From assembly GCA_045806525.1 (NCBI GenBank), contig JBJMJD010000087.1:1-64000 (forward strand): DNA of 64,000 bases, read 5' to 3'. The notes below the pieces were generated by a model. That model saw nothing but the letters and a program-made list of their open reading frames with translations, was not told the origin of the DNA and ran no database searches. Within the stretch, counting starts at the first letter, position 1. Each line of letters opens with the position of its first letter. Below, piece after piece: positions 35,560 to 43,708 of the stretch. Position numbers and translations under genes: made by a program. The stretch is from JAICYJ01 sp045806525. GTDB lineage: Bacteria > Actinomycetota > Thermoleophilia > Gaiellales > JAICJC01.

Positions 35560-36492
35560 TCATTCGGTCGACAGCACCAGCCGGTTGCCGGATGGGTCGG
35601 ACACGGCCGGGCCGTGCTCGCCGTGTTCGGTGACGTGGCCAGCCCGCTGGAGGCGCTCGAGCACGCGGCCGCGGGCGGTGTCGTCAGGCAGGACGATGGT
35701 CGCGTGGCGTAGCGCGGCGGTGCCGGCCGGGGGCGGCTCGGCGCCGCGGCTCTCCCAGGTGTTCGCGCCCAGGTGGTGGTGGTAGCCGCCGGCCGCCAGG
35801 AAGGCGGCGCTGTCGCCCACCTGCGCCATCAGGCCGAAGCCGAGCAGGTCGCGATAGAACCCGACGGTCGAGTCGATGTCGGCCACCTGCAGGTGCACGT
35901 GCCCCATGGTGGTACCGCCGGGCAGCCCTTCGAACGGCTCGGATCCGGGGTCGTCCAGCTCGCCCAGCAGGCTCTCGACGTCCAGCGGCTCGGTGGTCAT
36001 GCGCACGTCCACCTGGTCCTGCCAGGTCTCGCGCGGGCGGTCCCAGTAGATCTCGATGCCGTGGTGGTCGGGGTCGCGCAGGTAGAGCGCCTCGCTCACG
36101 AAGTGATCCGACAGACCCACCAGCGTGACGCGGTCGCGGGCGGCATGGGCCAGCCAGCGGGCCAGGTCATCGCGCTCGGGCACCAGCAGGGCGAAGTGGT
36201 AGAGCCCGGTGTGGCCGCGTGCGGGCGGCGCACCCGGCAGCTCGGTGAGCACCAGCAGGCCGCGGCCGCCGGTGCCGAGCGTGGCCACGCCGTCGTCCTG
36301 TGCGACCACGCCGAGCCCGATCTGCTCCTGGTAGTAGCGGATCGAGCGCCCCAGGTCGGCCACGGTCAGGTGCACGGCGCCCATGTGCGTCTCCGGCGCG
36401 ATCTCGGCGGTCGCGGTCGTGGCCGTGGCCTCCAGCTGCTCGGGGTCGCGGGGGCCGGTACCCTCGCCGTCGGTGATCAGCTCGTCGCTCAT
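35560..36492 (-). CDS. Two-domain VOC (glyoxalase/extradiol dioxygenase-like) protein
   Basis: 310 residues: a 35-residue acidic lead, then two vicinal-oxygen-chelate modules. Module one starts MGAVHLTVADLGRSIRYYQEQIGL with GLYHFALLVPERDDL and DPDHHGIEIYWDRP. Module two starts MGHVHLQVADIDSTVGFYRDLLGFG with LRHATIVLPDD and SDPSGNRLVLS. The His and Glu positions of a metal site (HLT/HLQ, YHFAL, GIEIY) are kept in part. It resembles the catechol-2,3-dioxygenase family (CatE-like) of many bacteria, but the substrate is unknown. ATG 36492 lies six bases after TAGCCT. The photolyase gene behind it is on the same strand, with an independent promoter. Confidence 0.86.
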   Translation of the reverse strand: MSDELITDGEGTGPRDPEQLEATATTATAEIAPETHMGAVHLTVADLGRSIRYYQEQIGLGVVAQDDGVATLGTGGRGLLVLTELPGAPPARGHTGLYHFALLVPERDDLARWLAHAARDRVTLVGLSDHFVSEALYLRDPDHHGIEIYWDRPRETWQDQVDVRMTTEPLDVESLLGELDDPGSEPFEGLPGGTTMGHVHLQVADIDSTVGFYRDLLGFGLMAQVGDSAAFLAAGGYHHHLGANTWESRGAEPPPAGTAALRHATIVLPDDTARGRVLERLQRAGHVTEHGEHGPAVSDPSGNRLVLSTE

Positions 36493-36498
36493 GGCCGA

Positions 36499-36504
36499 AG
36501 GCTA
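36499..36504 (-). promoter_or_regulatory. -10 box TAGCCT of the VOC gene
   Basis: TAGCCT, six bases, ATG 36492 on the minus strand. It lies over the end of the photolyase gene. Confidence 0.4.
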
Positions 36505-37818
36505 GCGGCGTTCCGAGTGCCGCACCGCGTCGTAGGCCGCGAGCGCCCTCGTGCGGGCGGCCGTGTGGTCGACGATCGGCGGCGGCCGGTGGCCGCCGTC
36601 CAGCCAGCGATCGCGGTAGCCGCCATCGGCGTCGTAGCGCTGCGCCTGTCGGTCGGGGCTGAAGATGCGGTGGTACGGAGCCGCGTCCGCGCCGCTGCCG
36701 GCCACCCACTGCCAGCCCAGCGTGTTGTTCGCCAGGTCGGCGTCGACCAGCGTGTCCCAGAACCAGCGGGCACCCTCGCGCCAGTCGATAAGCAGGTGCT
36801 TGGTCAGAAACGACGCCGCCACCATCCGCGCCCGGTTGTGCATCCAGCCGGTCTGCCAGAGCTGGCGCATGCCTGCGTCCACCAGCGCGTAGCCGGTGCG
36901 ACCCTGCCGCCAGGCGGCGAGCGCGGCGGGATCGTCGCGCCACGGCATGTGGCCGTATCCCGGGCGCAGCGGCTGCTCGGCGCTGGCCGGATGGTGGTAG
37001 AGCAGGTGGTGGGCGAACTCGCGCCAGGCCAGTTGCTTCAGATACGGCTCCGCGGTCGCGCCGGAAGCCAGCGTCACCGCGTGCCACACCTGGCCCGGCG
37101 AGAGCTCCCCGTGATGCAGATGAGGCGAGAGTCGCGAGCTGGGGCGGGCCGGCAGATCGCGGTCGTCGGCATAGCGTGCGGATCGCTCAGCAAACGCATC
37201 CAGCGCCTCGCCCGCGCCGGCCTCGCCGGGGGTCCAGCAGGCAGCCAGGCCGCCGTCCCAGTCGGAGCCGGGCAGCAGGCCCAGGTCGAGTGGCCGCAGC
37301 GATCGCGGCCCACGCGGCGGACGCGCGAGGCGGGGCGGCGGCAGCGGCGCCTGCGGCGGTTCCATGCTCCGCAGCCTGCGCCAGAACGGGGTGAACACCT
37401 GATACGGCGTCCCGGAGCCGGTCACGACCGTCCACGGCGTATGCAGCAGCGCCCCGTTGAAGCTCTGCGGCCCGGGCAGCGAGCGCTTCAGCTGAGCTTC
37501 GCGGGCGACGGCGGCCGGTTCGTAGCGGCGGTTCCAGAAGACGGCGTCCGCACCGGTCTCGTCCATCAGGCCGGCAAGTGCCTCGTCGGCCGGGCCGCGG
37601 CGGATCACCAGCGGCGAGCCCTGCCGTTCCAGCGCTCGCTCGAGCGCGGACAGCGAGTGATGGAGCCACCAGCGCGAAGCCGCCCCGGGCGGCCAGCTGT
37701 CCTCCTCATCCGGAGACCACACGTAGACGGGGATCACCGGGCCGCGCGACGCGGCGGCGGTCAGTGCGGGGTTGTCGGCCAGCCGTAGGTCGCTCCGGAA
37801 CCAGACCAGCGTCGTCAC
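36502..37818 (-). CDS. phrB: Deoxyribodipyrimidine photolyase
   Basis: 438 residues. An N-terminal alpha/beta antenna domain (TTLVWFRSDLRLADNPAL, IPVYVWSPDEE) is followed by the helical FAD domain with SRLSPHLHHGELSPGQVW, AWREFAHHLLYHHP, YGHMPWRDDPAALAAWRQGRTGYALVDAGMRQLWQTGWMHNRARM (given here in overlapping parts of the known motif) and WQWVAGSGADAAPYHRIFSP. These are the FAD-binding and Trp electron-transfer elements of class I CPD photolyases. It repairs UV dimers in DNA using blue light. GTG 37818 is six bases after TAGGGT. Divergent from the small membrane protein at 37847. Confidence 0.94.
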   Translation of the reverse strand: MTTLVWFRSDLRLADNPALTAAASRGPVIPVYVWSPDEEDSWPPGAASRWWLHHSLSALERALERQGSPLVIRRGPADEALAGLMDETGADAVFWNRRYEPAAVAREAQLKRSLPGPQSFNGALLHTPWTVVTGSGTPYQVFTPFWRRLRSMEPPQAPLPPPRLARPPRGPRSLRPLDLGLLPGSDWDGGLAACWTPGEAGAGEALDAFAERSARYADDRDLPARPSSRLSPHLHHGELSPGQVWHAVTLASGATAEPYLKQLAWREFAHHLLYHHPASAEQPLRPGYGHMPWRDDPAALAAWRQGRTGYALVDAGMRQLWQTGWMHNRARMVAASFLTKHLLIDWREGARWFWDTLVDADLANNTLGWQWVAGSGADAAPYHRIFSPDRQAQRYDADGGYRDRWLDGGHRPPPIVDHTAARTRALAAYDAVRHSERR

Positions 37819-37824
37819 GCACGC

Positions 37825-37840
37825 ACCCTAGCCCTACTAT
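37825..37840. promoter_or_regulatory. Back-to-back -10 boxes for photolyase and the small membrane gene
   Basis: Minus strand TAGGGT (37825-37830), six bases, GTG 37818. Plus strand TACTAT (37835-37840), six bases, ATG 37847. Two leaderless promoters share 28 bp. Confidence 0.5.
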
Positions 37841-37846
37841 GCCGGG

Positions 37847-38266
37847 ATGCGACAGACACTGCGAGCAGCGGCCGCGGGTGCCGCCGCGGCCGGCTTCTGG
37901 GCCGCGGTGGAACCGGGCCTGCGCCGGTTCACGCACTCCCCTCACACCGAGCCGCGGCTGGTGGGGCGGATGCTGGCGCCGGAGCGCTACTGGCTGCCGG
38001 TTGGGCTGACCGTGCACGTGGTGAACGGGGCCGTGTTCGGCCTCGTGTTCAATCGCCTCGGCGGCCGCGGCATCATCCGGGCGGTGGCGGCCGCCGAGAT
38101 CGAGAACCTGTGCCTGTGGCCGACGCTGCTGGTGTTCGACGCACTGCACCCCGACGTGCGCGACGGCAGCTGGCCTGAGCTGTTCGGCGACCGGCGCGCG
38201 CTGGTGCACGAGATGGCCGGGCACGCCGTGTTCGGCGTCGCGCTGGGGGCGTTGCTCCGGGACTGA
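37847..38266 (+). CDS. Hypothetical membrane protein
   Basis: 139 residues with about three hydrophobic segments (AAAAGAAAAGFWAAVEP, WLPVGLTVHVVNGAVFGLVF, AGHAVFGVALGALL). Residues of note are THSPHTEPRLVGRML and an ENLCLWPTLLVFDALHPD segment. It looks like the small actinobacterial YqhR/DUF-type membrane proteins but I cannot name a family. ATG 37847 is supported by the TACTAT box. The Fe-alcohol dehydrogenase 57 bases on has its own promoter. Confidence 0.72.
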   Translation: MRQTLRAAAAGAAAAGFWAAVEPGLRRFTHSPHTEPRLVGRMLAPERYWLPVGLTVHVVNGAVFGLVFNRLGGRGIIRAVAAAEIENLCLWPTLLVFDALHPDVRDGSWPELFGDRRALVHEMAGHAVFGVALGALLRD

Positions 38267-38310
38267 GCGGCGGCCGGCGCCAGGGCACCGGTACCCCGGG
38301 CCACGGTTGG

Positions 38311-38316
38311 TAGGCT
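38311..38316 (+). promoter_or_regulatory. -10 box TAGGCT of the Fe-alcohol dehydrogenase gene
   Basis: TAGGCT, six bases, GTG 38323. The preceding GGTACCCCGGG hairpin-like stretch (38290-38300) may end the upstream transcript. Confidence 0.45.
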
Positions 38317-38322
38317 CGCGCG

Positions 38323-39453
38323 GTGATCGAGCCCTTCCACGCCCAGCTGCCGGTGCGGATCAGGTTCGGCCCGGGCGTCGTCGGCGCGCTGGCCGAGCTG
38401 ATCGGCGGCCGTCGTGCGCTGGTCGTGTCCGAGCCGCCGGTGCTCGCCATCGACGCCGTCGCCGCGGCGGTGGCGGCGCTGCCGCTCTACGAGAAGCAGC
38501 CCGGCGAGCCGACGCCGGCGCTCGTCGCCGACGCCGCCGCCCGTGTGGCTGCTGAGCGGCCCGAGGTGCTGGTGGCGGTGGGCGGCGGCTCGGCCATCGA
38601 CCTGGCCAAGGCGGCCAGACTGGTGGCCGGCCAGGGCCGGCCGATCGAGGCGTTCCTGGCGGGCGAGGCGGCGGTCACCGTCCCGGCGGTCGACCTGATC
38701 GCAGTGCCGACCACGTCCGGCACCGGCAGCGAGGTGTCCGGCGGGTCGGTGGTGGTCGATCCCGCACAGGGGCGCAAGCTGGGGGTGGCGCATCCGCTGA
38801 TGCGAGCCCAGGATGCGCTGGTCGACCCGCTGCTGACCCTGGCGCTGCCGCCCGAGCCGACTGCCTACACCGGCGCGGACGCCCTGGCCCAGGCGATCGG
38901 CGGCGCGATCGTCTCGAACGGCAACCCGATGTCGCTGGCCCTCGGCCTGGAGGCCGGCCGCCACGTCGCGGCCGGTCTGGAGCGGTCGCTGGCCGACGGC
39001 TCCGACGTCGACGCACGCACCGAGCTGAGCCTCGGCAGCCTGATGGCCGGCCTGGCGATGAACCTGTCCGACTCCGGCGCCGACCATGCGCTCGGCCACG
39101 CGATCGGATCGACCCTGGGGCTGCCGCACGGGCTCACGGTCGGCCTGGTGCTGGCCGAGACGCTCGATCTGAACCGCCCCGCATGCGCCGGCCGTCTGGA
39201 ACGGGTCGCCGATGCGCTGGGCGAGCCGGACGACGGCAGCGGCGACGGTTCCCGGGCGGTGCGCGCCGTGCGCCGGTTGCTGGCCGCGATCGGGCTGCCC
39301 ACATTGCGCCAAGCGGGTGTCAAAGAGGGCCACATCGACCGCCTGGTCGAGCTCTCGCTGGCCGACTACTGCCTGACGGTGAACCCGCGCACCTGGACGG
39401 AGCAGGATGTCCGCGCCGCGTACGCGGCCGCGATGGCGCTCGACCGGCGCTGA
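38323..39453 (+). CDS. Iron-containing alcohol dehydrogenase
   Basis: 376 residues of the group III dehydrogenase family. N-terminal nucleotide-binding part with VLVAVGGGSAIDLAKAARL and VPTTSGTGSEVSGGSVV. C-terminal helical metal domain with the ligands in TGADALAQAIGG (Asp), DHALGHAIGSTLGLPHG (two His), and a late Asn/Thr-containing helix. It reduces or oxidises small aldehydes or alcohols with NAD(P). Maleylacetate reductases belong to the same fold and cannot be excluded, which would link it to aromatic catabolism. GTG 38323 is chosen because of its -10 box. It overlaps nothing downstream; the GGDEF gene follows at 39491. Confidence 0.9.
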   Translation: MIEPFHAQLPVRIRFGPGVVGALAELIGGRRALVVSEPPVLAIDAVAAAVAALPLYEKQPGEPTPALVADAAARVAAERPEVLVAVGGGSAIDLAKAARLVAGQGRPIEAFLAGEAAVTVPAVDLIAVPTTSGTGSEVSGGSVVVDPAQGRKLGVAHPLMRAQDALVDPLLTLALPPEPTAYTGADALAQAIGGAIVSNGNPMSLALGLEAGRHVAAGLERSLADGSDVDARTELSLGSLMAGLAMNLSDSGADHALGHAIGSTLGLPHGLTVGLVLAETLDLNRPACAGRLERVADALGEPDDGSGDGSRAVRAVRRLLAAIGLPTLRQAGVKEGHIDRLVELSLADYCLTVNPRTWTEQDVRAAYAAAMALDRR

Positions 39454-39490
39454 GCTTCCGCGCGGCTCATGGCCGGGGCGGATTCAGCCG

Positions 39491-40456
39491 ATGCAATCCT
39501 CGAGACTCTTGAGCACCGACATGGCTCCGAACCATCCCTCAGACCAGGACGCGGCTGTGGCAGCGCTGCTTCGGCGCGTGGCTGCGACCGCCGGCGTGCA
39601 CATGTATGAGATGGAGCTGTTCGACGACTTCGACTACGTCTGCCACGTCTGGATCGGCCAGGCCCTGGAGAGCCTGCTGGGCGCCGTGCCGGTGGGGATG
39701 GACAAGGAAGCGGCCTGGGAGGCGTGTATCCACCCAGACGACCGCGCCGGCTACGAGGCAGCGTTGGCTCCGCTCCTGAACGGCGAACCGACCGAGACGG
39801 AGTACCGGCTGGTCGGGTTCGACGGTGTCACCCGCTGGGTCTGGGAGCGCTGCATCCCCCGGCCGCTGGTCGACGGCAGGCGGCTGGTGGACGGCATCGT
39901 CACCGACATCACCGACCGCCACCTCGTCGAGCGCGAGCTGGCCGAGGCGCACGCCCGTCTGGCGCACCTGGCCTACCACGACCACCTCACCGGGCTGCCC
40001 AACCGCGCGCAGTTCCAGGAGCATCTGGACGTTGCGCTGGCCCGCGCCGGCCGCGGCGGCTCCTTCGTGGCCGTCCTGTTCATCGACCTGGACGGGTTCA
40101 AGCAGGTGAACGACGCCCACGGCCACGGCGCCGGAGACTCGCTGCTACGGGCGGTCGGCGAGCGGCTCTCGGCGATCTCGCGCGACGGCGACGTGGTGGC
40201 ACGCCTGGGCGGCGACGAGTTCCTGATGCTGGCCTGCCTGGGCGCTGCCGACCAGGCGCAGCTGGACGGTCTCTGCGACCGCGTCTACGAGCAGCTCCTG
40301 GCCCCGTTCAACGTCGAGGGCGCCGACCTCGAGGTGTCCGGCAGCGTCGGCCTGGCGCTGTTCCCGCGCGACGCGGGCACCGGCGACGACCTGATCCGGG
40401 CGGCCGACGTGGCGATGTACAGCACCAAGCAGCACGGTCGCCGCCGCGCCGCCTGA
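39491..40456 (+). CDS. PAS-GGDEF diguanylate cyclase
   Basis: 321 residues: a PAS-like sensor (about 35-160; CIHPDDRAGYEAALAPLLNG, TEYRLVGFDGVTRWVWERC, DGIVTDITDRHLVERELAEA) and a GGDEF domain (about 165-320) starting AHLAYHDHLTGLPNRAQF. The active site LGGDEF is intact. RDGD lies five residues before GGDEF, giving an inhibitory I-site for product feedback. The end reads ADVAMYSTKQHGR. It should make cyclic di-GMP in response to an unknown signal; no EAL partner is nearby. ATG 39491 is chosen; ATG 39521 is possible and the frame open to 39407 overlaps the previous gene. Confidence 0.9.
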   Translation: MQSSRLLSTDMAPNHPSDQDAAVAALLRRVAATAGVHMYEMELFDDFDYVCHVWIGQALESLLGAVPVGMDKEAAWEACIHPDDRAGYEAALAPLLNGEPTETEYRLVGFDGVTRWVWERCIPRPLVDGRRLVDGIVTDITDRHLVERELAEAHARLAHLAYHDHLTGLPNRAQFQEHLDVALARAGRGGSFVAVLFIDLDGFKQVNDAHGHGAGDSLLRAVGERLSAISRDGDVVARLGGDEFLMLACLGAADQAQLDGLCDRVYEQLLAPFNVEGADLEVSGSVGLALFPRDAGTGDDLIRAADVAMYSTKQHGRRRAA

Positions 40457-40467
40457 GCGCCGCCGCT

Positions 40468-40854
40468 TCAGACGGGCAGGTCGACCCCGTCCCGCGCCAG
40501 ATTCTCGGCGAAGGCCGTAGCCCGATCGCCGCGAGGCCTCGACAGCTCGCCGGCGCCGCGGAACTGCGGCCCGATCTGGCGGCCGCACTCGAGGTACAGG
40601 GGATAGGTCTCGTTCACCAGCTGCTCGGCCGTCTCCGGCGGCAGCGCCTCGGCGGTCACCACCAGCAGGTCGATGTCGGAGTGCATCGGCGAGCCCGCGT
40701 CCCACATGTCGCCGCGGGCGGCCGACCCGAACAGCACCAGGCGCTTCAGCGAACCGCCGAGGCGCTCGCGCAGCATCCCGCAGTACCGGAGCAGGCACTC
40801 GCGCTCGAGCGGGGACAGGTGCCGCAGCGGATCGTCGCCGTCCGCGACCGGCAT
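40468..40854 (-). CDS. MNT-type nucleotidyltransferase-domain protein
   Basis: 128 residues. LVLFGSAARGDMW (Gly43-Ser44) and SDIDLLVV (Asp60, Asp62) form the pol-beta nucleotidyltransferase motif. It is larger than most minimal MntA antitoxins, and no HEPN partner is present, so a toxin-antitoxin role is not supported. It is the last gene of the twelve-gene operon: its ATG shares one base with the Rieske gene's stop (TGATG). Why a nucleotidyltransferase ends a catabolic operon is unclear; adenylylation of the glutamine-synthetase-like ligase is one speculative idea. Confidence 0.8.
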   Translation of the reverse strand: MPVADGDDPLRHLSPLERECLLRYCGMLRERLGGSLKRLVLFGSAARGDMWDAGSPMHSDIDLLVVTAEALPPETAEQLVNETYPLYLECGRQIGPQFRGAGELSRPRGDRATAFAENLARDGVDLPV

Positions 40855-41162
40855 CACATCTCGACCTGGATCTCGCCGTCCTGCTCGCGCACCGGGTAGG
40901 TCTCGAGTGAAGCCACCGCGGGGCCCACCAGGGCCTCGCCGGTGCGGATGTTGAAGACGGCGCCGTGGCAGTAGCACTCGAGCTGCTGGTCGGTGAGCGT
41001 GCCCTCCGCCAGCGGGCACTCCTCGTGCGTGCACCAGCCCTCGAACGCGTAGAGGCTGCCGCCGCTGCGGGCCACCACCACCGGCTCACCGCGGTTGTCG
41101 GCCTCGAGCATCTCGCCTTCGGGCAGGTCGCCGGCCCCCGCCACGGTCGTCCAGTCAGCCAT
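40854..41162 (-). CDS. Rieske-type [2Fe-2S] ferredoxin
   Basis: 102 residues, the size of free Rieske ferredoxins. Cluster ligands are WCTHEECPL (Cys44, His46) and LECYCHGAVF (Cys63, His66), with the usual beta structure around them and an ending YPVREQDGEIQVEM. It carries electrons in the cytoplasm. It directly follows, and overlaps by eight bases, a P450 gene; no reductase or Rieske oxygenase is in the operon, so it is a plausible donor to one of the two P450s, which would be unusual. It may instead serve an enzyme encoded elsewhere. Confidence 0.9.
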   Translation of the reverse strand: MADWTTVAGAGDLPEGEMLEADNRGEPVVVARSGGSLYAFEGWCTHEECPLAEGTLTDQQLECYCHGAVFNIRTGEALVGPAVASLETYPVREQDGEIQVEM

Positions 41163-42351
41163 GCATCACGTCCCATCTCGCGTGCAGCGCCAGCGGCGCC
41201 CTGAACTCCCAGCCCGACAGCTCCACCGGCTGCTCCGCATCCAGGCGCAGGTGCGGCAGCCGCTCGAGCAGCAGCCGCAGCGGCAGGCGCACCTCGTGGC
41301 GGGCCAGCGACGCGCCCGCGCAGTGGTGCGCGCCCAGGCCGAACGCCGCGTGCGCGCCCGTGCGGTGGATGTCGAACCGCTCCGGTTGCTGCCAGTGGCG
41401 CTCATCCTGGTTGGCCGACGCCAGCACGGCGGCGATCACCGTGCCCGGCCGAAGCGTCACGCCCGCGATCTCCGTGCGCTCGGTCACCTGCCGCGTCTGC
41501 GTGCCAACCGGCGAGTGCCAGCGAAGCGCCTCCTCGACCGCACCGTCCAGCAGCTCCGGGTGCGCCCGCACCTCGGACAGCGCTTCGGGGTGCTGCAGCA
41601 GCGCCCACAGCGCGATGCCGAGCGCGTGCCCGGGCTCCTGCATGCCGCCCAGCAGGATCAGCTTCAGATTGGCCAGCACCTCCGCCTTCGACAGCCGCTC
41701 GCCGTCCGGCGGCTGGGTGTGCAGCATGTCCGACAGAACGCTTCCGTCCGGCTTCTGCTCCAGCCGGTCGAGCAGCGGCAGCACGCGATCATCGACCTCC
41801 GCGCTCGCGGCGTCGGCGATCGCCTGCTTGCCGGGATCCGACTCGAAGTTCGAGCCGCCCAGCGCAAGCGCGCCGAACCAGCGCCTCAGCGTGTCGGCGT
41901 CGGCGTCGCCGAGGCCCATCACCGCGCCCAGGGCCAGCACCGAGACCGGTTCGCAGTAGGTCGCCATCAGCTCGCCGCCGCCGTCCGGCTCGATCGCGGC
42001 CAGGTGCCGCCCCGCGATCGGCTCGATCACGGCCGAGGCATAGCCCGCCACCACGCGCGGCCGCATCGCCGGGTCGATGGTGGCCCTGATCCGGCGCTGC
42101 TCGGCGCCGTCCACGGTCAGCATGTTCTGTCCCAGCGTGCGGGTCAGCGGTGAGGAGCCGACGTCGGCCGTGAACAGCTCCGGGTGCCGCGCAACGTGCT
42201 GGACGTCCTCCCACCGCGTTATCAGGGTCAACCCCACCGCCGGCACGTGGCAGACCGGTGCCTCGTCGCGCAGCCGCCGGTAGATCGGGAACGGATCCCG
42301 CTCCAGATCCGCGACCGTGATCGACTCGGCGAACGTCTCGATCGAGCTCAT
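41155..42351 (-). CDS. Cytochrome P450 with atypical I-helix
   Basis: 398 residues of the soluble bacterial type. Haem loop AFGLGAHHCAGASLARHE with Cys344, K-helix EEALRWHSP (ExxR). The oxygen-activation motif reads LLGGMQEPGHALG, so the usual acid-Thr pair is Glu-Pro and the conserved Thr is absent. Such replacements are known in some P450 families and can change the chemistry. The start ATG 42351 overlaps the stop of the glutamine-synthetase-like gene (ATGA). A longer in-frame reading upstream to 43266 is a shadow of that gene. Substrate unknown. Confidence 0.9.
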   Translation of the reverse strand: MSSIETFAESITVADLERDPFPIYRRLRDEAPVCHVPAVGLTLITRWEDVQHVARHPELFTADVGSSPLTRTLGQNMLTVDGAEQRRIRATIDPAMRPRVVAGYASAVIEPIAGRHLAAIEPDGGGELMATYCEPVSVLALGAVMGLGDADADTLRRWFGALALGGSNFESDPGKQAIADAASAEVDDRVLPLLDRLEQKPDGSVLSDMLHTQPPDGERLSKAEVLANLKLILLGGMQEPGHALGIALWALLQHPEALSEVRAHPELLDGAVEEALRWHSPVGTQTRQVTERTEIAGVTLRPGTVIAAVLASANQDERHWQQPERFDIHRTGAHAAFGLGAHHCAGASLARHEVRLPLRLLLERLPHLRLDAEQPVELSGWEFRAPLALHARWDVMHG

Positions 42352-43673
42352 AGGTGGTGCGTGTACTCGGCGAACTCCCAGTCGGTCACGTACTTGCGGG
42401 CGCGGTCGAGCTCGGCGCCCTTGATCGTCAGGAACGTGCCGACCAGCTCCTCGCCCATCGCGTCCTTGATCACGGCGTCGGCGTCCAGCGCCTCCAGCGC
42501 CGCGTCGAACGTGCGCGGCAGCGGGGTGCAGTCCTCGGCGCCGGGCTGCTCGTAGATCAGGCCCTCGAACGGCTCCGGCGGCTCCAGCTGACGCTCGATG
42601 CCGTCCAGGCCCGCGAACAGTGCGGCCGCGGCTGCCAGGTAGGGGTTGGCGGCGCCGTCGCCCAGGCGCAGCTCGATGCGGGTGGCGCCGCCGCGCTCGC
42701 GTGGCACCCGCGCCAGGCACAGCCGGTTGTCGTGGCCCCAGCTGACCAGGGTCGGCACCAGCGCCTCCTCGTTGATGCGGCGGTAGGCGTTGGTGGTGGG
42801 GTTGAAGAAGGCCATCAGCGCCGGGCCGTGGTCGAGCAGCCCGGCCAGGAAGTGGTGGGCGACGTCGGAGAGCCCCTGGTCGCGGTCGCCGTTCAGCAGG
42901 TTCGCCCCGGAGTCGTCCGACAGCGACAGGTGCAGGTGGAAGCCGGATCCCTCGTCGTCGTTCCAGGGCTTGCCGATGAACGTGGCCAGCAGCCCGTCGA
43001 TCGCGGCCATCTCCTTGACCACGTTCTTGAACAGGTAGGCGCGGTCGGATGCGTCCAGCGCGTCGGAGTGGCGCAGGTTGATCTCGTACTGCGAGCGGCC
43101 GAACTCGTGGTTGGCGGCGTAGGCGCCGAGATCCATGTCGACGCACGCGTGCAGCATCCGGCGCAGCAGTCCGCGCGGGTCGGCAACCGCGCCCACCGTG
43201 TAGACGTGGCTGTCGTTGTCGACGTAGCGGCGGTAGCCGTTGGGGGCCGACGGGTCGGCCTCGCACAGGTAGAACTCCAGCTCCGGGCCCAGCACCGGCA
43301 CCAGCCCACGCTCGGTGTAGCCTGCGATCGCCCGCTTGAGCACGCCGCGCGAGTCGACGCCGTAGGGCGACCCGTCCATCCGCTCCAGGTCGGCCAGGCA
43401 GAGGGCGACATCGGCATCCCAGGGCAGCCGGCGCAGCGTCGAGGGGTCGGGCCGCGCCACGATGTCCTGAAAGCCGTGCTCGAACCCGGCCACCACGTTG
43501 TGCCGCAGGTCGACCGTCATGATCGCCTCGCAGTGGGCCGCGCCGTCGTCGGACAGGTGCTCGAAGAACGAGACCGGGAACTCCTTGCCGCGCGCGATGC
43601 CATGCAGATCCGGGTAGCTGAGCCGGACAGTGTTGACGCCGGCCTTGATCAGCTGATCGAGCGTTTCGGCCAT
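42348..43673 (-). CDS. Glutamine-synthetase-like ligase (gamma-glutamyl-amide synthetase type)
   Basis: 441 residues, GS-I fold. Beta-grasp domain with RLSYPDLHGIARGKEFP, catalytic domain with VLGPELEFYL, DEGSGFHLHLSLSDD, NPTTNAYRRINEEALVP and the ATRIELRLGDGAANPYLAAAAAL region, as in the PuuA/GlnA3-like group and not in housekeeping GlnA. These enzymes join glutamate to an amine (putrescine, ethanolamine, isopropylamine, aniline in known examples) with ATP. The amine is not given by the sequence; the operon points to an aromatic or alkyl amine. It starts 35 bases after the P450 at 43709, the only real gap in the operon, with an AAAGGGCGG site near the start, and overlaps the next P450 by four bases. 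Confidence 0.88.
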   Translation of the reverse strand: MAETLDQLIKAGVNTVRLSYPDLHGIARGKEFPVSFFEHLSDDGAAHCEAIMTVDLRHNVVAGFEHGFQDIVARPDPSTLRRLPWDADVALCLADLERMDGSPYGVDSRGVLKRAIAGYTERGLVPVLGPELEFYLCEADPSAPNGYRRYVDNDSHVYTVGAVADPRGLLRRMLHACVDMDLGAYAANHEFGRSQYEINLRHSDALDASDRAYLFKNVVKEMAAIDGLLATFIGKPWNDDEGSGFHLHLSLSDDSGANLLNGDRDQGLSDVAHHFLAGLLDHGPALMAFFNPTTNAYRRINEEALVPTLVSWGHDNRLCLARVPRERGGATRIELRLGDGAANPYLAAAAALFAGLDGIERQLEPPEPFEGLIYEQPGAEDCTPLPRTFDAALEALDADAVIKDAMGEELVGTFLTIKGAELDRARKYVTDWEFAEYTHHL

Positions 43674-43708
43674 CTACCGCCCTTTCCGAGAGGAGGGATC
43701 GAAGTGTT

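Noticed and set aside
40468..40854. MntA-type antitoxin of a HEPN-MNT toxin-antitoxin pair
   Set aside because: No HEPN gene adjacent; the neighbour is a Rieske ferredoxin in a catabolic operon.
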